From: CBDCVA01 sp965222935 [NCBI: Candidatus Latescibacterota bacterium]
GTDB lineage: Bacteria > Latescibacterota > CBDCVA01
NCBI GenBank assembly: GCA_965222935.1
Contig: CBDCVA010000001.1
Coordinates: 1 to 64,000 of the forward strand
Direction of reading: 5' to 3'
Length of the DNA: 64,000 nt
Shown here piece after piece: positions 55,158 through 62,649 of the stretch; position 1 is the stretch's first letter; every line of letters begins with the position of its first letter. Position numbers and translations under genes: made by a program. A model generated the notes under the pieces. The model did no database searches and was not told where the DNA came from. It worked only from the letters and a program-made list of their open reading frames with translations.

Positions 55158-56516
55158 ATGCGACGTCTGCCCCGGACCCTGGCGGCCGCCGTACTCTTCG
55201 GCCTCAACCTCGCAGCGCCGGGCCGCGCCGACGAATTGGCGTACGGCGTCAATAGTCAAGACGAGACGGTGTCGATCTTCAACCTGACGACAGGCGAGGT
55301 GCGCCCTAACGTCCTGGTCACGGGTGAGACCCCCGGTTCCATCTTCGTGCGCGGAGACCGCGCCTTCATCGTCAATTCGGCCGACAACAACGTTCAGGTC
55401 GTGAACTTGCGGACCAACGCCACCGAGCAGTTCATCCCGACGGGCGACGGTTCGAACCCGTGGGACATCGCGTTCGGACCGGATGGCCGCGGCTACGTGA
55501 CCAACCTGAGGACGCATGAAGTCATCGTGGTGGATCTCGGGACGGGCGCCACGCTCAATCGCATCCCCGTGGGGGGATCGCCGGAGGGTCTCGCCTTCGC
55601 GCGCGGTAAGCTGTACGTGGCGAACACGGGCTTCGTCCGGTTCGACGGGGAGTTGGGCCGTTCCATCTACGATCCGGGTGTGATCTCGGTCATCGATCCG
55701 GGGACGGGGAGCGTGGTAGGTGAGATCGCCGTGGGCAGCAACCCGCAGTACGTGGTACTCGATCCCGAAGGTAACTTGCTGGTCGCCCAAACGGGGGATT
55801 TCGCGGAGATCTTCGGCAGCATTGAGGTCATCGATACCTCGACCGACGCGGTGGTCACGACGGTCCCCATCGAGGCCTTCCCGGGTCGCATCGCCGTGAC
55901 GCCGGAGGGCAAGGCTTACGTCACGGTCTTCAAACCCGATTTTACCAGCGCGGTGGTGGTCTTCGACGCGCGCAGCCGGACGTTCGTCCGCGGGCCTGGC
56001 GACCCCATCGAGGGGATCGCCGCCGCCTTCTTCGCCGCTGTGGCGCCGACGAGCGGCCATGTGATCGTGGCGGGATCGAACTTCTTCGACGTGAACAAGC
56101 TCTACGTCATCGACCCCGAGACGGACGCGGTGATCGGAGAGTTCGACGGCGGAGTGGGGCTGAGCAGCGTCGCGGTCTACGACTCCGAGCGGCCCACAGC
56201 CGTGGCCGAGATCCCTTCACCCGAGCTGCCGGCGCGCTTCGAGTTGGGCTCCGGTTTCCCGAACCCCTTCAATCCCACGGTGACCCTGTCCTTTGCGCTG
56301 CCGGGTCCGGACGCGACGCCGGTTCGGCTCGCCGTGTTCGACGCCCGAGGGGCGCGCGTCACCAAGCTCGTGGAAGGCCGCCTGCGGGCGGGTCTTTACC
56401 GCGCGACGTGGGATGGCCGCGATGAGGGAGGAAGACCGGTCGCGTCGGGCGTCTACCTGATCCGCATGGAGACGGACGGGTTCGGCGCAACGCGCGCGGT
56501 AACCCTCGCGCGCTGA
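55158..56516 (+). CDS. Secreted YVTN/YncE-type beta-propeller with FlgD-like C-terminal domain
   Basis: A 452-aa protein with AGGAGG 9 nt before the ATG and a signal peptide (L-A-A-A-V-L-F-G-L-N-L-A-A-P-G-R-A). Residues ~25-350 are seven-bladed YVTN repeats (Y-G-V-N-S-Q-D-E-T-V-S-I-F-N; I-V-N-S-A-D-N-N-V-Q-V-V; V-T-N-L-R-T-H-E-V-I-V-V-D). Residues ~365-452 are an FlgD/T9SS-type domain (S-G-F-P-N-P-F-N-P-T-V-T-L-S-F ... W-D-G-R-D-E-G-G ... S-G-V-Y). It lies 33 bp after the receptor, so it should share the B12 riboswitch and may help capture corrinoids at the surface; that role is inference. Confidence 0.85.
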   Translation: MRRLPRTLAAAVLFGLNLAAPGRADELAYGVNSQDETVSIFNLTTGEVRPNVLVTGETPGSIFVRGDRAFIVNSADNNVQVVNLRTNATEQFIPTGDGSNPWDIAFGPDGRGYVTNLRTHEVIVVDLGTGATLNRIPVGGSPEGLAFARGKLYVANTGFVRFDGELGRSIYDPGVISVIDPGTGSVVGEIAVGSNPQYVVLDPEGNLLVAQTGDFAEIFGSIEVIDTSTDAVVTTVPIEAFPGRIAVTPEGKAYVTVFKPDFTSAVVVFDARSRTFVRGPGDPIEGIAAAFFAAVAPTSGHVIVAGSNFFDVNKLYVIDPETDAVIGEFDGGVGLSSVAVYDSERPTAVAEIPSPELPARFELGSGFPNPFNPTVTLSFALPGPDATPVRLAVFDARGARVTKLVEGRLRAGLYRATWDGRDEGGRPVASGVYLIRMETDGFGATRAVTLAR

Positions 56517-56716
56517 CACGCATCGGCTTCTTCTTTCAATCGGCTTAGAGCCAGCACGCTTTCGTCCGTTGGAGACCGTCCGCGAAAAAGGGGCGTGACG
56601 AGCGGGGAAGAGCGTGCATACTCACGTAGGATGGGGTCAGGGCTAGAAGCGGCTTCGCCATCCATGACCGGACACAGCCTGGCGAAAGTCGCCGCACTGA
56701 CCGGCAACCCATGCGA

Positions 56717-58285
56717 TCATGCCTCGAGGGGGTCGAAGAAGGTCAGATCGGCACCAAAATTCTCCATTGCTGCGACGGCGTCGCCACGGAGGCGGACCTG
56801 AATGTCCCGCGTCCGATGCTTCAGGACCAGCTTCTCCTCTCCAAGTGGATACCGCAGGCTGATCGGTCGGTCCACCGGAGGCGCCGCGAAGAAGGCGTAC
56901 GCACCCCCAACGCGCGGCGAGGCGGCACCCTCGACGACGATCTCATCCGAGGACACCCAGGGAGGGATACGAACGAACAGCGGCCCCGGCTTTTGAAGCG
57001 TGATGCGAAGGGCCGGACCCGTGTAGATCGCCTCCACCCCGATGGCCTCCGTACGGTGGTCGAAGAGGAGGTTGACCCGGTGCTCGGCGCCGTCGAACCG
57101 CGTCGCTTCCCGGTAGGCCTCGCACAGGGAGCCGACCGCACCGCCCACGATGTCCATGTTGAAGCTGACCCTTTCGATCCCCAGGGGCTCGTGGCCGTAA
57201 GGCGCGGGAAAGCCGAATGCGCCCAGGTGACGGTCGGCGACGTCCCGCAATCCATCCTCGCCGTGGGGGTTGGGCGGGTCGGTGATGAAGGAGATGTCCC
57301 TGAGCTGCGATGGCAGGAGGTGACCTCGCAGGATGCGCTCGGCATCGTGGAAGCCTTCGGGATAGCCCCACCGGCCGAGGATCAGGGCGGTCTCGATGAT
57401 GTCGCCGGTGTTGTTCACCTCGCCGCGGTCGGGACTGGCGTCATCGCGGCTGCTCTCGATCACCCAGCCGAGGTCGTCTCGGATCTGCCACAGACCGCCG
57501 TCGTAGAAGGCCTTGACACGGTCCATCAGGGCTGAGTCGGACGTCAGTTCAGCTAGCTGAGCAAGCGAGGACATGACGCACGTCGTCGAGTGCGTGTGAT
57601 CCCCGAAAACCTCGGAATCGTACGCGCCGTCCTCACCGAAGCATTCATCGATCGCTTTGTCTTTCAGAACCACCGCCAGATCGAGCGCCGGGCCGTAGTC
57701 GGTCACCCGGTAGATTTTGACGAGCGGGCCGATGGCGCGGGCCAGGCCACTGATGAAGGTCGGGTTATCCCTGTAATTCAGGCCGTGATCGCCTTCGAGG
57801 CGCCGCCCATCCCATCCCGCCTCGGGGTCCCAGTACTCGAAAATGGCGGCGATGCTAGCCTCTATCAGCTCGCGTGCGCGCACTGAGCCGCGGTATCGGG
57901 CGAGGGCGTAGAGCGCATGAAATCCTTCGCGTATGCTGTGCGGGATGAAGTTCACGAGCGGTCCGCCCATCTCTTCACGATTGAGCGGCAGCGGGAGCGG
58001 ACCACTGTAGGAGAAGAAAGCGGCGCGTGCGTGTTTCTCGACGGCGGCTTCATCGAGGGCGATGCCGGCGGCGTCTTCGGCCTCCAGAAGCGCGTTCAGA
58101 TGCCGCCCGGGGACGTGCGCCTCGGAATTGAAGCGGCTGAAGGTGAGACGCGCCTCGGGACGCACCCGCGAACCGAAGAACGGGGTGTCGTTGTCGTCGG
58201 CATTGAAGACGCTGGACATGGTGCGGCAGCCCAGACGAATGGCGTCATGGATGTCAGTTGTGTTGACGTCGGAGAGTTTCGCCAT
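56717..58285 (-). CDS. Glycoside hydrolase-like (alpha/alpha)6-barrel protein, beta-L-arabinofuranosidase type
   Basis: A 522-aa protein from the ATG at 58285 (AAGGAGAT 8 nt upstream). Residues ~20-390 are helical-toroid sequence with conserved aromatic/acidic motifs (R-L-E-G-D-H-G-L-N-Y-R-D-N-P; S-E-V-F-G-D-H-T-H-S-T-T-C). The C-terminal ~130 residues form a beta-sandwich (L-F-V-R-I-P-P-W-V). The domain order resembles GH127/DUF1680 proteins, though the signature Cys motif of GH127 is not evident. Probably cytoplasmic (no signal peptide). A 19-bp palindrome lies ~77 bp upstream. Confidence 0.6.
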   Translation of the reverse strand: MAKLSDVNTTDIHDAIRLGCRTMSSVFNADDNDTPFFGSRVRPEARLTFSRFNSEAHVPGRHLNALLEAEDAAGIALDEAAVEKHARAAFFSYSGPLPLPLNREEMGGPLVNFIPHSIREGFHALYALARYRGSVRARELIEASIAAIFEYWDPEAGWDGRRLEGDHGLNYRDNPTFISGLARAIGPLVKIYRVTDYGPALDLAVVLKDKAIDECFGEDGAYDSEVFGDHTHSTTCVMSSLAQLAELTSDSALMDRVKAFYDGGLWQIRDDLGWVIESSRDDASPDRGEVNNTGDIIETALILGRWGYPEGFHDAERILRGHLLPSQLRDISFITDPPNPHGEDGLRDVADRHLGAFGFPAPYGHEPLGIERVSFNMDIVGGAVGSLCEAYREATRFDGAEHRVNLLFDHRTEAIGVEAIYTGPALRITLQKPGPLFVRIPPWVSSDEIVVEGAASPRVGGAYAFFAAPPVDRPISLRYPLGEEKLVLKHRTRDIQVRLRGDAVAAMENFGADLTFFDPLEA

Positions 58286-58631
58286 TCGGTTATCTCCTTG
58301 GGGCTCGCCTATCTGTACCAGGGCTTGTTCCGCAGTTCTGAGAGCCACCGGGAAGCCTTGCGAGAGAACCCGGTTCTCTCACAAGAGACGCCGATGGACC
58401 GTGCGGCCGATGCTCAGGCCGCTGGCGTATGACGCCCCTATCTAGTAACATCGGATTCACGACCGCAACCGGAATGGTCGTATCGCAGAGACGGGCGCGC
58501 GGATCGCTTCCGCTGGTTGTGAGAGGGCTCCCCGGGATTTGATTCCTGCCGCGCCCGGCCCAGCGGATACCGTCGCGTGCCCGCTCAATCGCTGTGCCGC
58601 CAACCTCTGACCAAGCGAAGGGAGCACGACG
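58286..58631. other. Divergent intergenic region
   Basis: About 345 bp between the leftward glycosidase-like gene and the rightward enolase-superfamily gene. No coding signal. It contains the 19-bp palindrome at 58362-58380 and, at its right end, the AAGGGAG ribosome binding site of the enolase-superfamily gene. Confidence 0.4.
58362..58380. promoter_or_regulatory. 19-bp palindrome, candidate operator
   Basis: GAGAGAACC C GGTTCTCTC is a perfect 9-1-9 inverted repeat ~77 bp upstream of the glycosidase-like gene and ~250 bp upstream of the divergent enolase gene. The size and symmetry suit a dimeric repressor such as a LacI- or GntR-type regulator, but no regulator gene is in the window. No T-tract follows on either strand. 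Confidence 0.4.
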
Positions 58632-59753
58632 ATGGCAAAGGTCGCAGCGGTACTGGCTCGCACCGTGCGCGTGCCTCTCGATCACCCAACCTCTTTCTCC
58701 ACCCGTCGCGTCCTGCACCGCGACTACACGCTGGTCACCGTGCGCGGCGACGACGGCATCGAAGGGATCGGCTTCTGCTACGGAGGCAGCAACGCCGGCA
58801 GCATCGCGACCTTGGCGGTCCGGGAGTTGCTCGCGCCCGCCGTCGTGGGGCGGGATACGCATGGAGTCGAGGCGCTCTGGGCGGCGATGTATCAGGAGTC
58901 GCTGCTTCACGGGCGTGCGGGCTCAGTGATGCGTGCGATCAGCGCGGTCGATGTTGCGCTGTGGGACCGCAACGCTCGGGCGGCAGGGCTCCCGCTGTGG
59001 AAGGTTTTGGGCGCGGCCCGGCCCGAGACCGTTCCGGCGTATGCGAGCGGCGGCTACTACCTCGACGGCAAGACGCCCCAGAGGCTCGGGGCGGAGCTCG
59101 CAGGCTACGTCGAGGCGGGCTTTGGGGCCGTCAAGATCAAGGTTGGGCGCCTCGATCCTTCGGGGGAAGAGGCGCGCATGGCCGCCGCCAGGGATGCGAT
59201 CGGCCCGGACATCCAGCTCATGCTCGACGCCAACAACGCATGGGCAGACCTGCCGACGGCGCTCGAATACATGAAGCGCTACGAACCCTACGACCCGTAC
59301 TGGATCGAGGAGCCCTTCAGTCCCGACGACATCGACAACCATGCGCGGCTGGCGGAGCGGACGCCCGTTATGGTCGCCACAGGGGAGATTGAGGCGGGGC
59401 GGTGGCGCTTCAAGGAGTTGCTGGAGAAGGGCGCCGCGGCGATCCTCCAGCCGGATGCCTGCGTGTGCGGCGGCATCAGCGAGTTCCGTCGCATCGCGGC
59501 GACCGCCGCCAGCTACGGCGTGACGCTCTCGCCACACTGGTTTCACGATCTGCACATCCACCTGGTCGCTGCCGCTCCAAACGCCCGGTACGTCGAGTTT
59601 TTCCCTGACGATCAGGTGCATAATTTCCGCAGGCTGATCGACACGCAACTCGAGGTACGGGGCGGCGAGCTGGTGCTGCCGGAAGGGCGCGGACTCGGCT
59701 TCGGCTTCGATGATGCGAAGGTCGAGGCGTACGCGCTCGATCCGCCCTCGTAG
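58632..59753 (+). CDS. Mandelate racemase/galactonate dehydratase-like enolase-superfamily enzyme
   Basis: A 373-aa protein with AAGGGAG upstream. All catalytic positions are in place: K168-x-K170 (A-V-K-I-K-V-G), D199/N201 (M-L-D-A-N-N), E226/227 (W-I-E-E-P-F), E252 (T-G-E-I-E), D275 (L-Q-P-D-A) and His302 (L-S-P-H-W-F), with E322 near the end. The D275-His302 dyad and KxK indicate a mandelate racemase-subgroup dehydratase or racemase acting on an aldonic/sugar acid. It is far more canonical than the enolase-superfamily gene at 28.7 kb. Confidence 0.88.
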   Translation: MAKVAAVLARTVRVPLDHPTSFSTRRVLHRDYTLVTVRGDDGIEGIGFCYGGSNAGSIATLAVRELLAPAVVGRDTHGVEALWAAMYQESLLHGRAGSVMRAISAVDVALWDRNARAAGLPLWKVLGAARPETVPAYASGGYYLDGKTPQRLGAELAGYVEAGFGAVKIKVGRLDPSGEEARMAAARDAIGPDIQLMLDANNAWADLPTALEYMKRYEPYDPYWIEEPFSPDDIDNHARLAERTPVMVATGEIEAGRWRFKELLEKGAAAILQPDACVCGGISEFRRIAATAASYGVTLSPHWFHDLHIHLVAAAPNARYVEFFPDDQVHNFRRLIDTQLEVRGGELVLPEGRGLGFGFDDAKVEAYALDPPS

Positions 59754-59885
59754 CGCGGGCGCTGACCCCGTGGCCTCCGTTAGCGCGGCTCATATCGGGA
59801 TCATAGCCTCCACGGATTCCCAAGCCGCAACGAGCGAATCGGAAACTACCGGGAGATGCCTTGCGCCATCAGGGACCTCTAGGGA

Positions 59886-60521
59886 TCAGGCGCGCGTGCG
59901 GTCGAGCTTGGAGCGGAACGGCCTTGGCCAGGGCAAAAGCATGGGGACGCGGCGGCGGTAGTCCCGGTAGCGCTCACCGAAGGTCCGGGCCAGCTTGCGC
60001 TCCTCGAGCCGCGCGCCCACGACGATGTAGGCGGTCCAGGCCAGGCACAGGAGCAGTCGGCCAGCCGTCATCGTGGGCGTGCCCCAGCCGAGTGCAAGAA
60101 GGCCCAGGTACAGCGGGTGGCGCACCAGGCCGTAGGGTCCTCGGTCGAGGAAGACGAGGCCGGGAGGGCCGACGCCGCGCCTCGCTGCACGCCACTGCGC
60201 CATTCCGAAGAACTCGCGCAGGTCGATCACCCGGGCGGTGGCGAGCAGGAGCACTCCGCCGGCCAGACCGACCGCCATCAGCACCAGCCCGACGGCGCCT
60301 TCGATCCGGTAGATCACCGACGGCAGCGGCTGCCACCACGCCGCCAGAGCGACCAGCATCGCACTGGAGACAGCGACGTAAACGCACCGCTCGACCGATT
60401 CGGGGATAAGGCGGCGCATGGCGCGCTTGATGCGTTCGGCTGCCATGATGCTATGCTGAACGCTGAAGGCGGCGAGGAGTGCAGCATCCACCGTCAGCGC
60501 TCGTGGGTCCACGTCAAGCAT
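59886..60521 (-). CDS. MddA/NnrU-like membrane methyltransferase (isoprenylcysteine methyltransferase type)
   Basis: A 211-aa protein with about four hydrophobic segments. The F-S-V-Q-H-S-I-M-A motif near the N-terminus, V-R-H-P-L-Y-L-G (~146-153), E-E-R-K-L and F-G-E-R-Y-R-D-Y are typical of MddA-type methanethiol S-methyltransferases, which make dimethyl sulfide using SAM. Compared with remembered MddA proteins, the first ~40-50 residues, including one TM helix, appear missing, and the start has no clear ribosome binding site. Activity therefore uncertain; it may be a shorter relative or a truncated gene. Confidence 0.65.
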   Translation of the reverse strand: MLDVDPRALTVDAALLAAFSVQHSIMAAERIKRAMRRLIPESVERCVYVAVSSAMLVALAAWWQPLPSVIYRIEGAVGLVLMAVGLAGGVLLLATARVIDLREFFGMAQWRAARRGVGPPGLVFLDRGPYGLVRHPLYLGLLALGWGTPTMTAGRLLLCLAWTAYIVVGARLEERKLARTFGERYRDYRRRVPMLLPWPRPFRSKLDRTRA

Positions 60522-60757
60522 GGCTGCCGGCCGTTCGCGAAGTTCGATGGGTTATGCGGGAGAGCTCCACTAGCTGCCACGAAATGTCCTATTGGGCGGC
60601 TCGTCAAGCGCGTGAGGCCGCTAGACTTGGGAGGGGAGGTCCTCTCGTAACCGGAAGTGTGGGCGGGGGGCTTGACAGCCGGAAAACGGGTAGTATATTG
60701 GTGGGTGAGTCTGTGCGAGAACCGAGCCCTGTGGCAGGTTGTAAGGGAGGGAGCATG

Positions 60758-61924
60758 ATGAAAGGCTTGCGTCGCTATCTGACCCCCGTCTTGGCGGTGG
60801 CGTTCGCGCTCATGATCGCGGGCTGCTCCGAAGATGAGACCACCAAGTCCGGCTTCGGGAACCTGCGCTTCGATGTCCGCCCCCAAGGCGCGTCGTTCTT
60901 CTTCGATGGCAACCCGGTCGCCGCGGAGGATGCCAACGTCGAGATCGTCACCGAGTATGACGCGGCCAACGGGCGGCTGCGTTTCGACCGTCCTCAGGAC
61001 GTGCAGGAGCTGCTGGAGAACCACGATCTGATCTTCATGGACGAGGTGCCCTCGGGCCGACACGAGATCAGAGTCGAGGCGGCCGGGTTTCTCACGCGCA
61101 CGCTCCCGATCATCGTCCGCGCCGATGAGATCAAGGGAATCCCGGTCGAGCTTCAGGGCCTCGTCACGGTCACGGTTCGTTCCAGCCCGGATCAGGCGCG
61201 TCTTTTCCTCAACGGCATCTTGCAGACGCTCACCGATCGGAGCGGCCAGCTCGTCGATGCCGTCACACCGGTGACCTTGGGGGACGGACTGGTCGTCCCG
61301 GAGGAACGCTACACCTTCAAGCTGACGAAGGATGGCTTCTTCACGACCGAGAGAATCGATACCGTTCGCGTGGATAAATCTCGGTTCAGCTTCGATCTGC
61401 TGCCCCTGCCGGTGCTCAAACCGCTGCGCTTCGGAACGAAGGCGAAGGCGGATGAGAAGCCGCCGTCGCTTCCGGACAATCTCAAGAATGCGATGGAGGC
61501 CGACGGGGTTAAGGTTGGCAAGCGCAACGCCAAGCGCGCGGATGGCTCGAAGATCGTCTTCGGGGTCAAGTCACTGGACAACGAGAACGACCTTTTCAGC
61601 GCGTTCCAGTTCCTGCGCGACGAGCGGCTGGGTGGCGAGTTCGACCACATCGCTGTCGTCGCCGAGTTCGAGAGCCCGGTGCAGCGGTTCTTCCAACCCG
61701 CCATTCGGCTGGTGTGGAACAATCGCCTGCTCCCCAACAAGACTTTCTTCCCCCAGGTGGGGAAGTGGGATTTCGTTATCGTTTACGACAACAACGACTT
61801 CCGTAACGCCATCCAGGTCATGCACTCCAATGACCTGGGGACCAACCTTCAGGCGGGCCAGTACCGGGTAGAGCTGGTCTGGGATCGGCGCATTCTCCAA
61901 AAGAGCGAGTTCGAGATACGCTGA
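60758..61924 (+). CDS. PEGA-domain lipoprotein
   Basis: A 388-aa lipoprotein. The ATG at 60758 is chosen by spacing to GGGAGG (60745-60750). The signal peptide V-L-A-V-A-F-A-L-M-I-A-G-C gives a lipobox with Cys at residue ~22. Two PEGA-like modules are visible (F-D-V-R-P-Q-G-A-S-F-F-F-D-G; V-T-V-R-S-S-P-D-Q-A-R-L-F-L-N-G), followed by a C-terminal region of unknown fold (~170-388). PEGA domains are common in surface-layer or outer-membrane-anchored proteins. Function unknown; followed by a small secreted protein gene. Confidence 0.75.
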   Translation: MKGLRRYLTPVLAVAFALMIAGCSEDETTKSGFGNLRFDVRPQGASFFFDGNPVAAEDANVEIVTEYDAANGRLRFDRPQDVQELLENHDLIFMDEVPSGRHEIRVEAAGFLTRTLPIIVRADEIKGIPVELQGLVTVTVRSSPDQARLFLNGILQTLTDRSGQLVDAVTPVTLGDGLVVPEERYTFKLTKDGFFTTERIDTVRVDKSRFSFDLLPLPVLKPLRFGTKAKADEKPPSLPDNLKNAMEADGVKVGKRNAKRADGSKIVFGVKSLDNENDLFSAFQFLRDERLGGEFDHIAVVAEFESPVQRFFQPAIRLVWNNRLLPNKTFFPQVGKWDFVIVYDNNDFRNAIQVMHSNDLGTNLQAGQYRVELVWDRRILQKSEFEIR

Positions 61925-62103
61925 TTCGGGCACGTACCGGCATGCCTTACGAGCGCGGCACCGGTTGTCCGGATGCCGCGTTTCGTTTGAGGGGCTACAG
62001 GGCTGAGGTGACCGGTGGTCGTGATAGGTTGGAACGACGCATTGCGTCACGGCGTCAACTGAAAACGAGGGCGCCGGCCGCTTCGATGGCGGCCGGGAAG
62101 TGA

Positions 62104-62649
62104 GTGATGCTAGGGGTTCTTCAGCACCGTCGCAGCATGCATCGGTTCTTCTGGCTCCTGTCGCTTTCGGCCCTTCTGACTTGGGCTGGCGAGGCGCAGG
62201 CGCAGTGGACGAAGCGCCTTCGCTTCTCCGGGCGGAGCCAACAGGACACCCTGCGAGTCATGCTGGGTGGCGAGATCCCGCTTCCCACCGTCGGCACCAC
62301 GGTCGCTGAGCGCGGGGCGGCGATGCGCCTCGATTTCAAGGACACCCTCAGGATGTTCCGGGACGGGGTGGACGTGGCGTCGGGGCGTGTGCTTCTGCGG
62401 GGTCCCGACACGCCGGTGACGGAGCTCATCGTTTACTTCGCGTACGAGGGACCGGAGGGCATGCGAGTGCCGGTCGCCTTCGACACGACCGACACCGAAG
62501 GGCGCTACCATCTCGTCGCCCCCAATCCCACCAGCATCCGCTACGAGATCATGACCAAGCCGGTCGAGCGGATCACGCTCAAGACCACCTCGGCCGTCGA
62601 CGCCGATACACCACCCCAATCTCAGGTAGTCCGGCGCCGGAAGCCGTGA
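62104..62649 (+). CDS. Small secreted protein of unknown function
   Basis: A ~181-aa protein (GTG 62104; ATG 62107 or 62137 are alternatives). A signal peptide is evident: H-R-F-F-W-L-L-S-L-S-A-L-L-T-W-A-G-E-A-Q-A. The mature part is beta-rich with a carboxypeptidase-regulatory/Ig-like strand pattern (D-T-E-G-R-Y-H-L-V-A-P). Its TGA stop overlaps the GTG of the nucleotide-sugar dehydrogenase by GTGA, indicating translational coupling and a possible role with an exported polysaccharide. Confidence 0.6.
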   Translation: MMLGVLQHRRSMHRFFWLLSLSALLTWAGEAQAQWTKRLRFSGRSQQDTLRVMLGGEIPLPTVGTTVAERGAAMRLDFKDTLRMFRDGVDVASGRVLLRGPDTPVTELIVYFAYEGPEGMRVPVAFDTTDTEGRYHLVAPNPTSIRYEIMTKPVERITLKTTSAVDADTPPQSQVVRRRKP

